From positions 434,001 to 498,000 of the forward strand of contig NZ_JAPJZK010000001.1 in assembly GCF_026309355.1 (NCBI RefSeq): DNA of 64,000 bases, in the 5' to 3' direction. This DNA is from Spartinivicinus marinus (lineage in GTDB: Bacteria > Pseudomonadota > Gammaproteobacteria > Pseudomonadales > Zooshikellaceae). This document shows positions 37,990 through 47,608 of this stretch, piece after piece (the first letter of the stretch is position 1; each line of letters begins with the position of its first letter). The notes under the pieces were generated by a model. The model searched no databases and was not told where the DNA came from. It saw only the letters and a program-made list of their open reading frames with translations. Position numbers and translations under genes: made by a program.

Positions 37990-39345
37990 TTATTCCATTA
38001 TTCCATATTTATGCATAAGTGAGTATAAAGTAGGTCTTGTAACGCCGAGTAAATCCGCCGTTTTAGAAATATTTTTATTGGTATAGCCAATAGCTCGATT
38101 AATAACTTCTTTTTCCGCTTTCTCCCTTACTTCTTTTAAATTAAACGGGAACTCATTCAGTTCAACATTTTCTAACTCAAGATCCTCAGCATTAATCATT
38201 TTGCCATCAGCCATCACCACTGCTCTTTTCAGGCGGTTTTCCAGCTCGCGGATATTTCCTGGCCAGTGGTAGCTAGAAATGGCATCTAGCGCATCATTGG
38301 TAAAGCCTTTTAAATTGCGTTTGTGCTGCTCATTAAAGCGCTGTAATAAATTACGAGCAATCACCACCGCATCACCATGCCGTTCCCGAAGCGGCGGTAT
38401 TTTCAAGGTAATTTCACTGATTCGATAATATAAGTCTTCTCTAAATCGCCCCTCATCAATGAGCTTGGGTAAGTTTTGATGCGTTGCACAAATCACTCTT
38501 ACATCAACGGGAATTTCTTCACGGCCACCGACCCTTTCAATGGTTCTTTCCTGCAAGAAACGCAATAGCTTTGCTTGTAATGACATGGGTAAATCCCCCA
38601 CCTCATCTAAAAAGAAAGTGCCGTCTATCGCATATTCAATTTTTCCTTTGGTTTGTTTAACCGCGCCAGTAAATGCTCCCTTTTCATAGCCAAAAAGCTC
38701 GCTTTCTAAAAGGTTCTCTGGAATAGCTGCACAGTTAACGGCAACAAAATTATTTTTCTTTCTTTCACTTAAATTATGAATGGCACGGGCTAACACTTCC
38801 TTACCAGTACCACTTTCTCCCAATAGCAGCACACCCACATCCGTTGGTGCAATTTTTTCAATGCTTCGAGTAATTTTTTGCATGCTCTCACTACAAGCAA
38901 TAATACCCGACAGAGGCTCTGCATTATATTTTTGCTGTAAGCGTTGATTTTCTTGTTCTAAAGCATGGACATGAAATGCTCTTTCAATGATTAGCCCCAA
39001 CACATCAGTGTCAATGGGTTTTTGATAAAAATCATAAGCACCTAATGCAATAGACCGAATAGCATTTTCACGGTCATCATTACCAGTCACCACAATGACC
39101 TTTGTTTGAGGCGCCAAAGATAAAATTTGCTCAACGGTCTTCAAGCCTTCACTGGCATTTGCAGGGTCAGGTGGCAACCCCAAATCAACTGTTACCACTT
39201 GGGGTTCAGTGCGCCTGAGATGCTTAATCGCCTCTTCACGCGTACCACAGATAATAGTTTCATAACCCTCAAAGCACCACTTAAGTTGCTTTTGTAACCC
39301 CGGATCATCCTCAACAATAAGCAATGTCCGTTTTATATCTGACAT
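37990..39345 (-). CDS. prsR: PEP-CTERM-box sigma-54 response regulator PrsR
   Basis: Protein of 451 residues. The receiver domain (1-125) has phospho-acceptor Asp54 in VVTVDLGLPPD. The AAA+ domain has Walker A GESGTGKE, the sigma-54 contact loop GAFTGA, and DGTFFLDEVGDLP. The C-terminus is a Fis-type helix-turn-helix (NISKTADLLGVTRPTLYSLMHKYGI). It activates RpoN promoters, classically of PEP-CTERM and exopolysaccharide genes. Its start overlaps the end of prsK by 13 bases. Confidence 0.95.
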   Translation of the reverse strand: MSDIKRTLLIVEDDPGLQKQLKWCFEGYETIICGTREEAIKHLRRTEPQVVTVDLGLPPDPANASEGLKTVEQILSLAPQTKVIVVTGNDDRENAIRSIALGAYDFYQKPIDTDVLGLIIERAFHVHALEQENQRLQQKYNAEPLSGIIACSESMQKITRSIEKIAPTDVGVLLLGESGTGKEVLARAIHNLSERKKNNFVAVNCAAIPENLLESELFGYEKGAFTGAVKQTKGKIEYAIDGTFFLDEVGDLPMSLQAKLLRFLQERTIERVGGREEIPVDVRVICATHQNLPKLIDEGRFREDLYYRISEITLKIPPLRERHGDAVVIARNLLQRFNEQHKRNLKGFTNDALDAISSYHWPGNIRELENRLKRAVVMADGKMINAEDLELENVELNEFPFNLKEVREKAEKEVINRAIGYTNKNISKTADLLGVTRPTLYSLMHKYGIME

Positions 39346-41438
39346 GCTTGTTCTCCTTCAGTGCTTTTTGTTGCTTCATTGGGCAACCCCTGGTGTAACG
39401 GTAAACGAATCATAAACTCGGTTCCTTTGCCAGGTTCGCTGTTAACTGAAATTATGCCATCTTGAGACTCAATAAATTCTTTGGCATCAAACACACCAAT
39501 GCCCATACCCGCATTTCCTTTAGTTGTATCAAAAGGTTTAAAAAGTCGTGTTTTAATAAACTCAGCATCCATTCCTACGCCATTATCAGTAATGCTAATA
39601 ATGGCATTATCAGTATCTTGCCCTGCTGTTAATTTAACCCAGCCGCTATCTTCTGTTGCATCCTGAGCATTTTGAACTAAATGACCAAGCACCGATACCA
39701 GCTTAGCTCGATCAATGTTTAATGAAATCGTTTGATCTGAGTTGACCAGCATCACTTGTGGTGTATACCCCGATTGCTGCCTAGCTACTTCTGCAATAAT
39801 TGTATTTAAATCTACTATTGATTTATTTTTAGTGGGTATTTTCCCTTTACGTAACTGCTCTAGCATCCGATTCATTTTAGCCACAGCATTAGTTAGCGTT
39901 TCTAGGGCATCATCAATAAATTCAGGGTTATGCTTGTGTTTAGATGCATTAGTAACAATCAATGATAGTTGAGCCACGACATTTTTTAAGTCATGTACTA
40001 CAAACGCAGACAGCCGGTTATATGCTTCAAACTGTCGTGCATTCGCCAGCTCTTCACTGGCATCTATTAACGCTAAATAATTCGTTAGTTGATAGCCAAT
40101 CATTTTTAATAAATCATGCTCTTCCCAGTTTATTGTTCGCTTTGCTCGTGGTTTAGCTAATACAATAAAACCAAATAAATCATCGTGATTGATTAAGGGT
40201 ACTATTAGCCAGTTATCTTCGTTCTGGGTAAACCAATCAGGAAACGCAACCCCATCATAAAGCGACTGGTTAGCATCATATTCAGTCTTGTTAATCACCC
40301 ATTTTTTCACCATAAGAAAGCGGACTAACTCCGACTCTCGGGTTTCTTGCCAATGATCAGAAAAACGCATATTCCAACCATAAACTGGCTGAAACACAGA
40401 CTTTTTATCTTTGCACCATAATACACCCGCCGGACTATCTACCGTGTCAGCCATGACTTTAATGCAACGTTGTTGTAGTGGCTCTGTGGCATCAATAGAA
40501 ACCAGCGCATTATTTAAACGCATCCACTCATCACGATAGTCGTATTTAAAATGAAAGAAGTGTTTATTTATTAAGACTTTAAATTTTGCACGAATTTGCG
40601 CAGAAAATAACAGAACAAAAAAGCCAACAAGCGCAGAAGTGATAAAAACAGCTAAAAAAACTTCGCTCCATTCACCTCCAAAATCCCTGATGTAATAACC
40701 TGCAATCGCCATTACCAACAGGTAACCACCTGTAATCACTAATACAGATGTTCTATAAATAACTCGTCGGGAAACAAATACGTCCACAGCCCATTTTGGA
40801 TTACGGGTAGCAGACAATGCGATGAGTGGTACAATCAAAGCATCAACCAAGCCTCTGGCATTCCACATTACCAGGTTAATATGGCTGTAAAGTAATGCTT
40901 CAGCATAAAGAATAAAGTCAAAGGCAAAGGCAACTGTTAGTCCTAGATATAAGTGCTTAACTGCCCAGCGCTTATCAACTTGGGTATTTCGGTATAGTTG
41001 TTCAATCAGAAATAAGCTAATAATAGCCAATAACAAATGACTAATAATACGTAGATCTGAAGCACTTTGTTGCTGCACTAAGGACAAGAAGTCTGAGTCC
41101 ACCTCTAACCAAACTAATAAAGCAACAGCCACTAACAGAGCGGGGCGTCCTACCGCAATAATTTTACTGCCTGCTAAAGCTGTATAACCTAACAACTTTA
41201 ATAAAAACCAACACCAAAGTAGTGCCCTCACTGCTTCTACAGGAAGCACATCAGCAAGAAAGACAGTTTCATCCCAACTGGCATAGGCAGCAATACCAGC
41301 CCATATCGACATACCCGCTGTTGCCAGTACCAGCCAACCACCAACAGTTCCTTCTTTTAGCCGGGTACAAAGCAAGAAAGTAAGGGCAAGGTAGGCAGTG
41401 GCGGCAATGCTATAGCTGACGAAGCCTACTGAATCCAT
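39333..41438 (-). CDS. prsK: XrtA/PEP-CTERM system histidine kinase PrsK
   Basis: Protein of 701 residues. Eight or so N-terminal transmembrane helices (about 1-290) are followed by a GAF-like sensor region (about 320-460). Then come the histidine motif FVVHDLKNVVAQLS and the ATPase domain (LVQNAQDATED, DNGVGMD, GIGVFDAKEFIES, PGKGTEFMIRLP). It is the membrane sensor partner of PrsR, and the two overlap. Its signal is unknown. Confidence 0.94.
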   Translation of the reverse strand: MDSVGFVSYSIAATAYLALTFLLCTRLKEGTVGGWLVLATAGMSIWAGIAAYASWDETVFLADVLPVEAVRALLWCWFLLKLLGYTALAGSKIIAVGRPALLVAVALLVWLEVDSDFLSLVQQQSASDLRIISHLLLAIISLFLIEQLYRNTQVDKRWAVKHLYLGLTVAFAFDFILYAEALLYSHINLVMWNARGLVDALIVPLIALSATRNPKWAVDVFVSRRVIYRTSVLVITGGYLLVMAIAGYYIRDFGGEWSEVFLAVFITSALVGFFVLLFSAQIRAKFKVLINKHFFHFKYDYRDEWMRLNNALVSIDATEPLQQRCIKVMADTVDSPAGVLWCKDKKSVFQPVYGWNMRFSDHWQETRESELVRFLMVKKWVINKTEYDANQSLYDGVAFPDWFTQNEDNWLIVPLINHDDLFGFIVLAKPRAKRTINWEEHDLLKMIGYQLTNYLALIDASEELANARQFEAYNRLSAFVVHDLKNVVAQLSLIVTNASKHKHNPEFIDDALETLTNAVAKMNRMLEQLRKGKIPTKNKSIVDLNTIIAEVARQQSGYTPQVMLVNSDQTISLNIDRAKLVSVLGHLVQNAQDATEDSGWVKLTAGQDTDNAIISITDNGVGMDAEFIKTRLFKPFDTTKGNAGMGIGVFDAKEFIESQDGIISVNSEPGKGTEFMIRLPLHQGLPNEATKSTEGEQACQI

Positions 41439-41578
41439 AGCTACTTCCTGTTGTAATCAAGTGGCAAACACCACTTTTCATATGTGATTCCTTAATAGCG
41501 ACCAGTGTAGTGGAAAATGTGTAAGCAGGTCTTATCGTAGAAGTGAAATACAAGCTAAATCCTCTCCCCTTGCTTAAA

Positions 41579-41637
41579 CACAGCGGCAGTCAATCAGTTG
41601 TGTCTTTATTATTTAAAGAGGCTACTGCCAAACTGTG
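41579..41637. repeat. Nested inverted repeat (hairpin in hairpin)
   Basis: Outer arms are CACAG and CTGTG, continuing inwards as GGCAGT and ACTGCC. Inside the loop a second stem TCTTT/AAAGA encloses seven bases. There is no T run after it, so it is not a simple terminator. Could be a structured leader or small RNA; strand unknown. Confidence 0.55.
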
Positions 41638-41751
41638 ATTAAGCTCCTTATTCACAAGTGTATGAGCTAATAGTTAAACTGTCGACAAAATTTACAGGTT
41701 TAGGCTATCTTATTGAAATAACTAATATTATTTAGTCTAACAACGGAGTAT

Positions 41752-41823
41752 ATGAATTTCTGTGATTGTCTTATGAAAAAAGTCATGAAAACCCAACGAG
41801 AGCAATATTTTTATGTCGGTTAA
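41752..41823 (+). CDS. Possible 23-residue small protein
   Basis: ATG at 41752 preceded by CGGAG at good spacing. The product would be MNFCDCLMKKVMKTQREQYF plus three residues, ending at TAA 41821-41823. It has a CxC pair and is basic. Nothing lies downstream on this strand for it to regulate before the nfi-like gene. Length and lack of any comparison make this tentative. Confidence 0.2.
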   Translation: MNFCDCLMKKVMKTQREQYFYVG

Positions 41824-41931
41824 CTCACAGCAGTCCTTTGCACGAATTATATCCATAGTCAATCATATATTTAAGAAGCTAGCCCTACCATCAGCAAGGA
41901 GCCTGTCTATCAAATAAGACTTATTACTGTG

Positions 41932-42501
41932 TTATTTTTTATTTAAAGGCCAGTTTTGTACAAAATCTGTCAAATTTAATTCAGGTACTCGTTTAATCGA
42001 GCCTTGTGGTGTACCCACATATAAAAAGCCCGCAAGCAACTCGTCTGTACCAATGCCTAGCCCAGCTTTAACATGAGCATGATAAGCCATCGCGCCTGTT
42101 CGCCACATAGCTCCCAGCTTCATGCCATGACAAGCTAGCAACATATTTTGAGTCGCTGCGCCAGTTGACAGGACTTGCTCCACTTCGGGGACTTTTGGGT
42201 GTGACTTTGGGCTACAAATCACCACAATAATCATGGGTGCACGCAACGGCATTCCTAAATATTTGTTCAACGCTTCTTCACTTAAGTCAGGCTGATCTTG
42301 TTTAGCGGCATCAGCAAACAGTTGCCCTAACCTCTCTAGCCCTACCCCAACTATCGTTAAAAAGCGCCATGGTTTTAGCATGGCATGATCAGGTGCTCTT
42401 AAAGCCGCCTGAAAAATAGCCGCTAACTGTTCTTCTGAAGGCCCAGGCTCAACTAATCTAGGCTTTGAGACTCTGTTATGTAGTGCAGTTAAGATTTCCA
42501 T
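41932..42501 (-). CDS. ydjA: YdjA-type nitroreductase family protein
   Basis: Protein of 189 residues, close to E. coli YdjA in length and pattern: LHNRVSKPRLVEPGPSEEQL, FQAALRAPDHAMLKPWRFL, the AT-rich FMN region LSTGAATQNMLLACHGMKLGAMWRTGA and GFLYVGTPQ. FMN-dependent NAD(P)H reductase of unknown physiological substrate. It stands alone with its own gap on both sides. Confidence 0.92.
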   Translation of the reverse strand: MEILTALHNRVSKPRLVEPGPSEEQLAAIFQAALRAPDHAMLKPWRFLTIVGVGLERLGQLFADAAKQDQPDLSEEALNKYLGMPLRAPMIIVVICSPKSHPKVPEVEQVLSTGAATQNMLLACHGMKLGAMWRTGAMAYHAHVKAGLGIGTDELLAGFLYVGTPQGSIKRVPELNLTDFVQNWPLNKK

Positions 42502-42644
42502 TAATATTCACTTATCAGTAATAAAATAGATTTACAGGAAAGGAATTTTATAAACACGCTTCCATTAGTTCTATACTCAGGTTACGATTAGAAGAGACTG
42601 GTATTAAATAGTTCGAACATATATCTTTAACCAATTATTAACAT

Positions 42645-43385
42645 ATGAAGATACATCAGCTGCATCCATGGAATATCTCACCCGCTGAGGCTGAGTCTAT
42701 TCAAAAGTGCCTGCGTGCCTGGATTGTCACTGATGACCAGTTTACTCATATCCAGTATGTCGCCAGAGCACAAGTAGAAATCAACTTAGACCAAGACTAT
42801 TCCACCGCTCATATCACTTTGCTAAGGCTCCCTGACCATAGGGTAATTGAGCGACATAGCGCAACAGAAAAACTGACCTTTCCTAATCAAAATGGCTTAA
42901 TCTCGTTTAGAAAAGCACCAGTGTTACTCAAGGCCTTGGCTAGTTTAAAAGTGAATCCTGACCTGATTCTATGCGATGGCCGAGGCTTAATTCCCCCCGA
43001 CCGATTTGGTCTTGCCAGCCATATTGGGTTATTGACAAATACCCCTTCCATTGGAATCCGCTCAATCCCCCATATGCCAGTGCATCACAAGCTTTCACGG
43101 AAAAGGGGAACCTGGATACCTCTAAAAACCCATCAACAAGCTCATAGCGCAATTTTACGTTTACATGAAGATTATCCACCTGTTTATATCTCAGTAGGAC
43201 ACAGGCTAAACTTAGAAACTGCTTTAAAATACACCTTATTAACACTACCTCGCGACTTAAATGATCCAAAGTTATTCAGCTTGGTTTCTCCAGAGCCTTT
43301 TGAAGAACAGGCTAATGAAGTCAGTAGTAAGCTCAAGCCTGTTATTACTCATATTAATAATGAACAACATCTAACTATCATATAG
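42645..43385 (+). CDS. nfi: Endonuclease V homologue with altered active site
   Basis: Protein of 246 residues with the whole endonuclease V fold: INLDQDYSTAHITLLRL (Asp49), CDGRGLIPPDRFGLASHIGLL (Asp111) and VGHRLNLETAL (His186). However, the conserved FRE-x-P motif reads FRKAP. Lys90 replaces the catalytic metal-binding Glu (codon AAA, one base from GAA). The wedge motif P-Y-(I/V)-P-G before it is also changed to FPNQNG. Normal endonuclease V cuts next to deoxyinosine; this one is probably inactive as a nuclease or has a different role. Not frameshifted. Confidence 0.85.
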   Translation: MKIHQLHPWNISPAEAESIQKCLRAWIVTDDQFTHIQYVARAQVEINLDQDYSTAHITLLRLPDHRVIERHSATEKLTFPNQNGLISFRKAPVLLKALASLKVNPDLILCDGRGLIPPDRFGLASHIGLLTNTPSIGIRSIPHMPVHHKLSRKRGTWIPLKTHQQAHSAILRLHEDYPPVYISVGHRLNLETALKYTLLTLPRDLNDPKLFSLVSPEPFEEQANEVSSKLKPVITHINNEQHLTII

Positions 43386-43745
43386 TGATCAACATATAGC
43401 GACCATCAGCTCCCCATCATTGCGCACTAAAGCTATCTGAGCTAAAGATCTCAACATTTATTAATATAACTGACGCTTGCAATCCATAATCCAGCCGCCT
43501 TCCGCTATTCTTGTAATAATCTAAAGGTAATTGGGCTCCCTTATGCCGCTATGCAGCAGGGTAAAGCTCAACACAAAATATTGAGCAAAAACTAAAAAAT
43601 ACTATCAGCTATTTCACACTGTATATTGCAGAAAGGTAGTGGCAAAGGTTAAGATTGGTTCCTAACCTCTTGAATTAAAAGCATAATTGATAACAGCCAC
43701 ACCAATTGCTTGTTGTCGATATTGAAGAACAGGCCATTAACGTAG
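43386..43745 (+). other. Intergenic region before the adenylate cyclase gene
   Basis: A 360-base gap. Two small inverted repeats are visible: GCTCAA/TTGAGC (43566-43586) and AGGTTA/TAACCT (43646-43668). Neither ends in a T run. It probably contains the cyclase promoter; no gene is seen. Confidence 0.45.
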
Positions 43746-45113
43746 ATGAGTGCAGTAACTAATAACCCCTTGATCAGGGACTACAATGTTCGCATCCTGG
43801 CTTATCTTGCAGGTGCTGTAACCATCGCATCTGGCTCCTATACCGGGCACTTAGCCCATAGCATTCTCTGGGTAATCCCTTATGCTTTACTTTACCCACA
43901 CATCACATACCTTATTTGCCAACGATTTTTCCATTTTGCAAACAAAGCAAGCCGACGAACACTTCATTATTTAGACACAATTAATACTGGCATAATCATT
44001 GGGTTAATGGGGTTTTCAGCAGTCCCCACGATCTTGTTTATATTAATGCTGGAGTTTAGCACCATTGCATTTAGTGGCAGGCAAACGCTATCGACAACTA
44101 ACTTATTTCTCATTGCCAGTGCTATGGCAGGTTATATACTAGGCGGGGGCCAGCTGGCAGGGCCAACTCCAACACTCATGGCTGTTGCAGCAGGCATCAG
44201 TAGTGGTGTTTATATTTTATATATTGCTTACCAATTTCATCATACCGGGGAGCAACTTAGAACCAGCAAAAAAGAAGTACAACTGCAAAAAGAAAAATCA
44301 CTACAGCTAGCCAACAACTTATGTAAATACGTCTCGCCTCAGGTATATGAGATGATCTTTTCTGGCAGGCATAAGGCCAGACTAGAAACTCAACGTAAAA
44401 AGCTATCGGTATTTTTTTCTGATATAAAAGGTTTCACTGAATTGACGGAAGAAATGGAAGCCGAAGCACTCACCGACTTGCTCAATAACTACCTGACCGA
44501 AATGTCTAATATTGCCCTCAAATATGGTGGCACTATTGATAAATTTGTGGGTGATAGCATCATGGTGTTTTTTGGCGACCCAACCAGTCAGGGAGCCAAA
44601 AAAGATGCTATGTCAGCAGTATCAATGGCCATTGCCATGCGTAAGCATATGAAAGTATTACGTCAGCAATGGCGTAGCCAAGGCATTAGCAAACCACTGG
44701 AAATCAGAATGGGGGTTAATACCGGCTATTGTACAGTGGGCAACTTTGGTGCAGAGTCTAGAATGGATTACACCATCATTGGTAAAGAGGTTAACCTTGC
44801 CAGTCGTTTAGAAGGCAGTGCTGAGCCTAATGAGATATTAATTTCTTACGAAACCTACTCGTTAATCAAAGATATCATCATGTGCCGAGATAAAGGCAAT
44901 ATTAGTGTTAAGGGGTTTTCTCGGCCTATTGCTATTTATCAAGTTGTTGATTTTCGTCGTGACCTGGGAGCCACACAAAGCTTTATTGAACATGAGCTTG
45001 AAGGTTTCTCAATGTATCTGGATACAGCTAATGTCCAGCGCTATGACAAAGAAAAAATTATTGCAGCCTTACAAGATGCAGCCAAAAAACTACGAGATAA
45101 AGTCATTATTTAG
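43746..45113 (+). CDS. Membrane-bound class III adenylate cyclase
   Basis: Protein of 455 residues. Four to six membrane helices occupy about 12-160 (a MASE2-like sensor region), then a short coiled coil (LRTSKKEVQLQKEKSLQLANN) and the catalytic domain. That domain has the metal Asp residues in FFSDIKGFTELTEEME and FVGDSIMVFF, the substrate Lys in GGTIDKFVGD, the Asp in MDYTIIGKEVNLASRLEG, and the transition-state Arg and Asn there. The Lys/Asp pair predicts ATP rather than GTP, hence cAMP. Resembles Pseudomonas CyaB in layout. Confidence 0.88.
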   Translation: MSAVTNNPLIRDYNVRILAYLAGAVTIASGSYTGHLAHSILWVIPYALLYPHITYLICQRFFHFANKASRRTLHYLDTINTGIIIGLMGFSAVPTILFILMLEFSTIAFSGRQTLSTTNLFLIASAMAGYILGGGQLAGPTPTLMAVAAGISSGVYILYIAYQFHHTGEQLRTSKKEVQLQKEKSLQLANNLCKYVSPQVYEMIFSGRHKARLETQRKKLSVFFSDIKGFTELTEEMEAEALTDLLNNYLTEMSNIALKYGGTIDKFVGDSIMVFFGDPTSQGAKKDAMSAVSMAIAMRKHMKVLRQQWRSQGISKPLEIRMGVNTGYCTVGNFGAESRMDYTIIGKEVNLASRLEGSAEPNEILISYETYSLIKDIIMCRDKGNISVKGFSRPIAIYQVVDFRRDLGATQSFIEHELEGFSMYLDTANVQRYDKEKIIAALQDAAKKLRDKVII

Positions 45114-45177
45114 TATCAAACCAGCCTGAACTTCTTCCACGCTACAGCAATATTCAGGCTAGGTCCTATCAATCACT

Positions 45178-45954
45178 TTAGTGCAACAGTCCTTTGCCTT
45201 TATTTAGCAGTCTTAAGCTATACACAGTCAGCAATATACTAAAGAAAACCAACATACCAATGGAAAACAGGATATTAATACCATCGGCATATCCTAATAA
45301 GCCATAGCGAAATGTATTCACCATATACAGTATAGGGTTAGCATGCGATAGGTGACGCCAAAGCTCAGGTAATACCTCTACTGAATAAAATACGCCACCT
45401 AAGTAAGTCAAAGGTGTTAACACAAAGGTAGGGATAATCGAAATATCATCAAACTTATCAGCGTAAATTGCGTTAATAAAACCACCCAGTGAAAAAACAA
45501 TGGCTGTTAATAACACAGCTATCACCGTCACTCCAATATTCACTATTTGTAAATCAGCAAAACCCAGTGATAACAAGGTAACGACTAAACCAACTAACAA
45601 ACCTCTGGTCACCCCTCCTGCTACAAAACCTGCTAATATGACCCAGTTAGGGATTGGTGCTACCAACATTTCCTCAACACTTTTTTGAAATTTATTACTA
45701 AAAAATGATGAAGATACATTGCTGTATGCATTAGTAATAACCGACATCATCACTAAACCTGGCACGACATATTCCATATAGGAAAAACCACCCATCTCCC
45801 CTACTCGAGAACCAATGATGCTGCCAAAAATCACAAAATACAGCACCATCGTAATCGCTGGTGGTAATAAAGTTTGCGGCCAGATTCGGAGGAAACGACG
45901 TACCTCTTTATAATAAATAGTTTGAAATGCAATCCAAATATGCTGCCAATACAT
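45178..45954 (-). CDS. yadH: ABC-2 type transporter permease (YadH-like)
   Basis: Protein of 258 residues with six membrane helices. It has the ABC-2 motif region FRYGLLGYADGINILFSIG and YKEVRRFLRIWPQTLLPPAITMVLYFVIFG, both close to E. coli YadH. Encoded 13 bases after its ATPase. Exports an unidentified substrate through the inner membrane. Confidence 0.92.
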   Translation of the reverse strand: MYWQHIWIAFQTIYYKEVRRFLRIWPQTLLPPAITMVLYFVIFGSIIGSRVGEMGGFSYMEYVVPGLVMMSVITNAYSNVSSSFFSNKFQKSVEEMLVAPIPNWVILAGFVAGGVTRGLLVGLVVTLLSLGFADLQIVNIGVTVIAVLLTAIVFSLGGFINAIYADKFDDISIIPTFVLTPLTYLGGVFYSVEVLPELWRHLSHANPILYMVNTFRYGLLGYADGINILFSIGMLVFFSILLTVYSLRLLNKGKGLLH

Positions 45955-45967
45955 AACTCATTCTTCC

Positions 45968-46903
45968 TTATTTACTGCTGCCATTACCAGCTTCTACCAA
46001 AGACACAAACAATTCTTCTAGCCGATTGGCTTTATTTCGCATACTGGTCACATCAATTTGCTGCTGAGATAACTGGGAAAATAACGGATTAAGCCCCTGG
46101 CTTTTTTCAACCTGTACTTCCAGCGTATGGTCATCGACTAATTTCATAAGGTAGCCATTAACCTCTGGTAGTTCATTAATCGCTTGGCGAGTATCCAGAA
46201 TAAAGGTTTCTAAATGAAGCTGTCTCAATAGCGATTTCATACTGGTATTTTCAACCAGACTACCTTTGTCAATAATGGCAATATTTCGACAAAGTTGTTC
46301 TGCCTCTTCTAAGTAATGAGTGGTTAAAATAATAGTAATCCCCTTATTTTTATTAATATCCGTTAAAAATTCCCACATAGAGCGGCGCAACTCAATATCG
46401 ACCCCCGCCGTTGGCTCATCCAGAATCAATAGATTAGGTTCGTGGATTAAGGCTCGCGCAATCATTAGCCGCCGCTTCATTCCTCCCGATAGCATTCTTG
46501 CGGGTACATCACGTTTATCCCAAATACCTAGCTGCTTTAAATAGTGTTCAGCCTGAGCTTTTGCCTGTTGTGGCTGCATTCCATAATAGCCACCTTGAGT
46601 CACCAAAATATCCTTGGTTTTTTCAAACTGATTAAAGTTAAACTCTTGTGGTACAACGCCTAATTGCTTTTTTGCCAGATAACGCTGCTGAGCTAAGTTG
46701 TAACCAAAGATTGAGACATCACCTGCCGTTTTATTGATCAATGAGGAAATTATACCGATAGTAGTGGATTTGCCTGCTCCATTAGGCCCTAGCAAAGCAA
46801 AGAAGTCGCCTTGCTCAACCGTTAAATTAATACCTTTTAAGGCTTCATGGCCATTGTCATAGGTTTTATGTAAGTTGCTTATTTCAAGTGCTAATGACTT
46901 CAT
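45968..46903 (-). CDS. yadG: ABC transporter ATP-binding protein (YadG-like)
   Basis: About 311 residues from the ATG at 46903 (MKSLALEISNLHKTYDNG), which matches the YadG family start; the frame is open for 28 more codons upstream. Walker A GPNGAGKST, Q-loop VPQEFNFN, signature LSGGMKRR, Walker B LLILDEPTAGVD and the H-loop TTHYLEEAE are all intact. Drives the YadH-like permease. Confidence 0.93.
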   Translation of the reverse strand: MKSLALEISNLHKTYDNGHEALKGINLTVEQGDFFALLGPNGAGKSTTIGIISSLINKTAGDVSIFGYNLAQQRYLAKKQLGVVPQEFNFNQFEKTKDILVTQGGYYGMQPQQAKAQAEHYLKQLGIWDKRDVPARMLSGGMKRRLMIARALIHEPNLLILDEPTAGVDIELRRSMWEFLTDINKNKGITIILTTHYLEEAEQLCRNIAIIDKGSLVENTSMKSLLRQLHLETFILDTRQAINELPEVNGYLMKLVDDHTLEVQVEKSQGLNPLFSQLSQQQIDVTSMRNKANRLEELFVSLVEAGNGSSK

Positions 46904-47143
46904 GCAATTTAACCCATAAGTAAGTCTGACTAGACTTGATGCAGATACCTCCTTAGACACCAATACTGGGTCAAGAAAAATCAACATCAGAGCTAAGGTG
47001 TAATCAACTACTTATTAGCAGCTGATTGTCCAACAAGATAGGTAAGAGGTTCTGATAATTTATACATTTTAATAGTGATAACAGGCTCTAAATCGGCTAC
47101 CCTTTCTCCTTTAATTGAGGTTCATCATTAGAAATCCAAGCCT

Positions 47144-47563
47144 ATGTCAACAACACCATCATTAGAAGCCCTATTTAATCAACTTGCCAATGGGATTAAA
47201 CAAGCCAGTTCCGAAGTCAATCAAGAAACATTGACCAATTGGATAAACCGCTGCCAAGAACTGGCCGAGTGTTTCAAACAAGGTGATGAAGCCGCCTATC
47301 AACAAGGGCAAGATACTGTATGTCAGCTGATCAATTACTGGCCACAACTGACACACCTTATTTCCAGAGACTTATTATGGTTACTTGGTGGGGAATGTTT
47401 ACACTTTATGCCTGAAGAAGAGATTGCTGTTTATCAACAACTGGAAGAACTGCAGGCTTCAGCAGAAGCTGCCAATCAATCTTTTGATTGGCAAGAGACC
47501 AAACAACTACTAAACACACAAAAGACAAACTCACAAGTAACAACCAACAAACAGTTTCATTAG
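47144..47563 (+). CDS. Conserved small protein of unknown function
   Basis: Protein of 139 residues, acidic and helical, without signal peptide or membrane segment. The most distinctive part is LLWLLGGECLHFMPEEEIAVYQQLEEL. I do not recognise a named domain. It converges with phaZ, and the low-complexity Gln/Glu/Ala composition resembles granule-associated or adaptor proteins, so a link to the PHA genes is possible but only by position. Confidence 0.6.
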   Translation: MSTTPSLEALFNQLANGIKQASSEVNQETLTNWINRCQELAECFKQGDEAAYQQGQDTVCQLINYWPQLTHLISRDLLWLLGGECLHFMPEEEIAVYQQLEELQASAEAANQSFDWQETKQLLNTQKTNSQVTTNKQFH

Positions 47564-47608
47564 TACAACATATACTGTATCAGCAGACATACCCATAAAT
47601 CTGCAGAG

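Larger units (their letters stand above)
41439..41931. other. Intergenic region upstream of prsK
   Basis: A 493-base gap between prsK and the nitroreductase gene. It contains a small hairpin (AAGTGG/CCACTT, 41459-41476), the nested inverted repeat at 41579-41637, and a possible tiny reading frame at 41752-41823. It should hold the prsKRT promoter, but I could not place sigma-70 or sigma-54 elements with confidence. Confidence 0.5.

Noticed and set aside
45123-45160. Inverted repeat AGCCTGAA/TTCAGGCT between the cyclase and yadH genes as a terminator
   Set aside because: The 22-base loop and lack of a T run on either strand make it a poor terminator.
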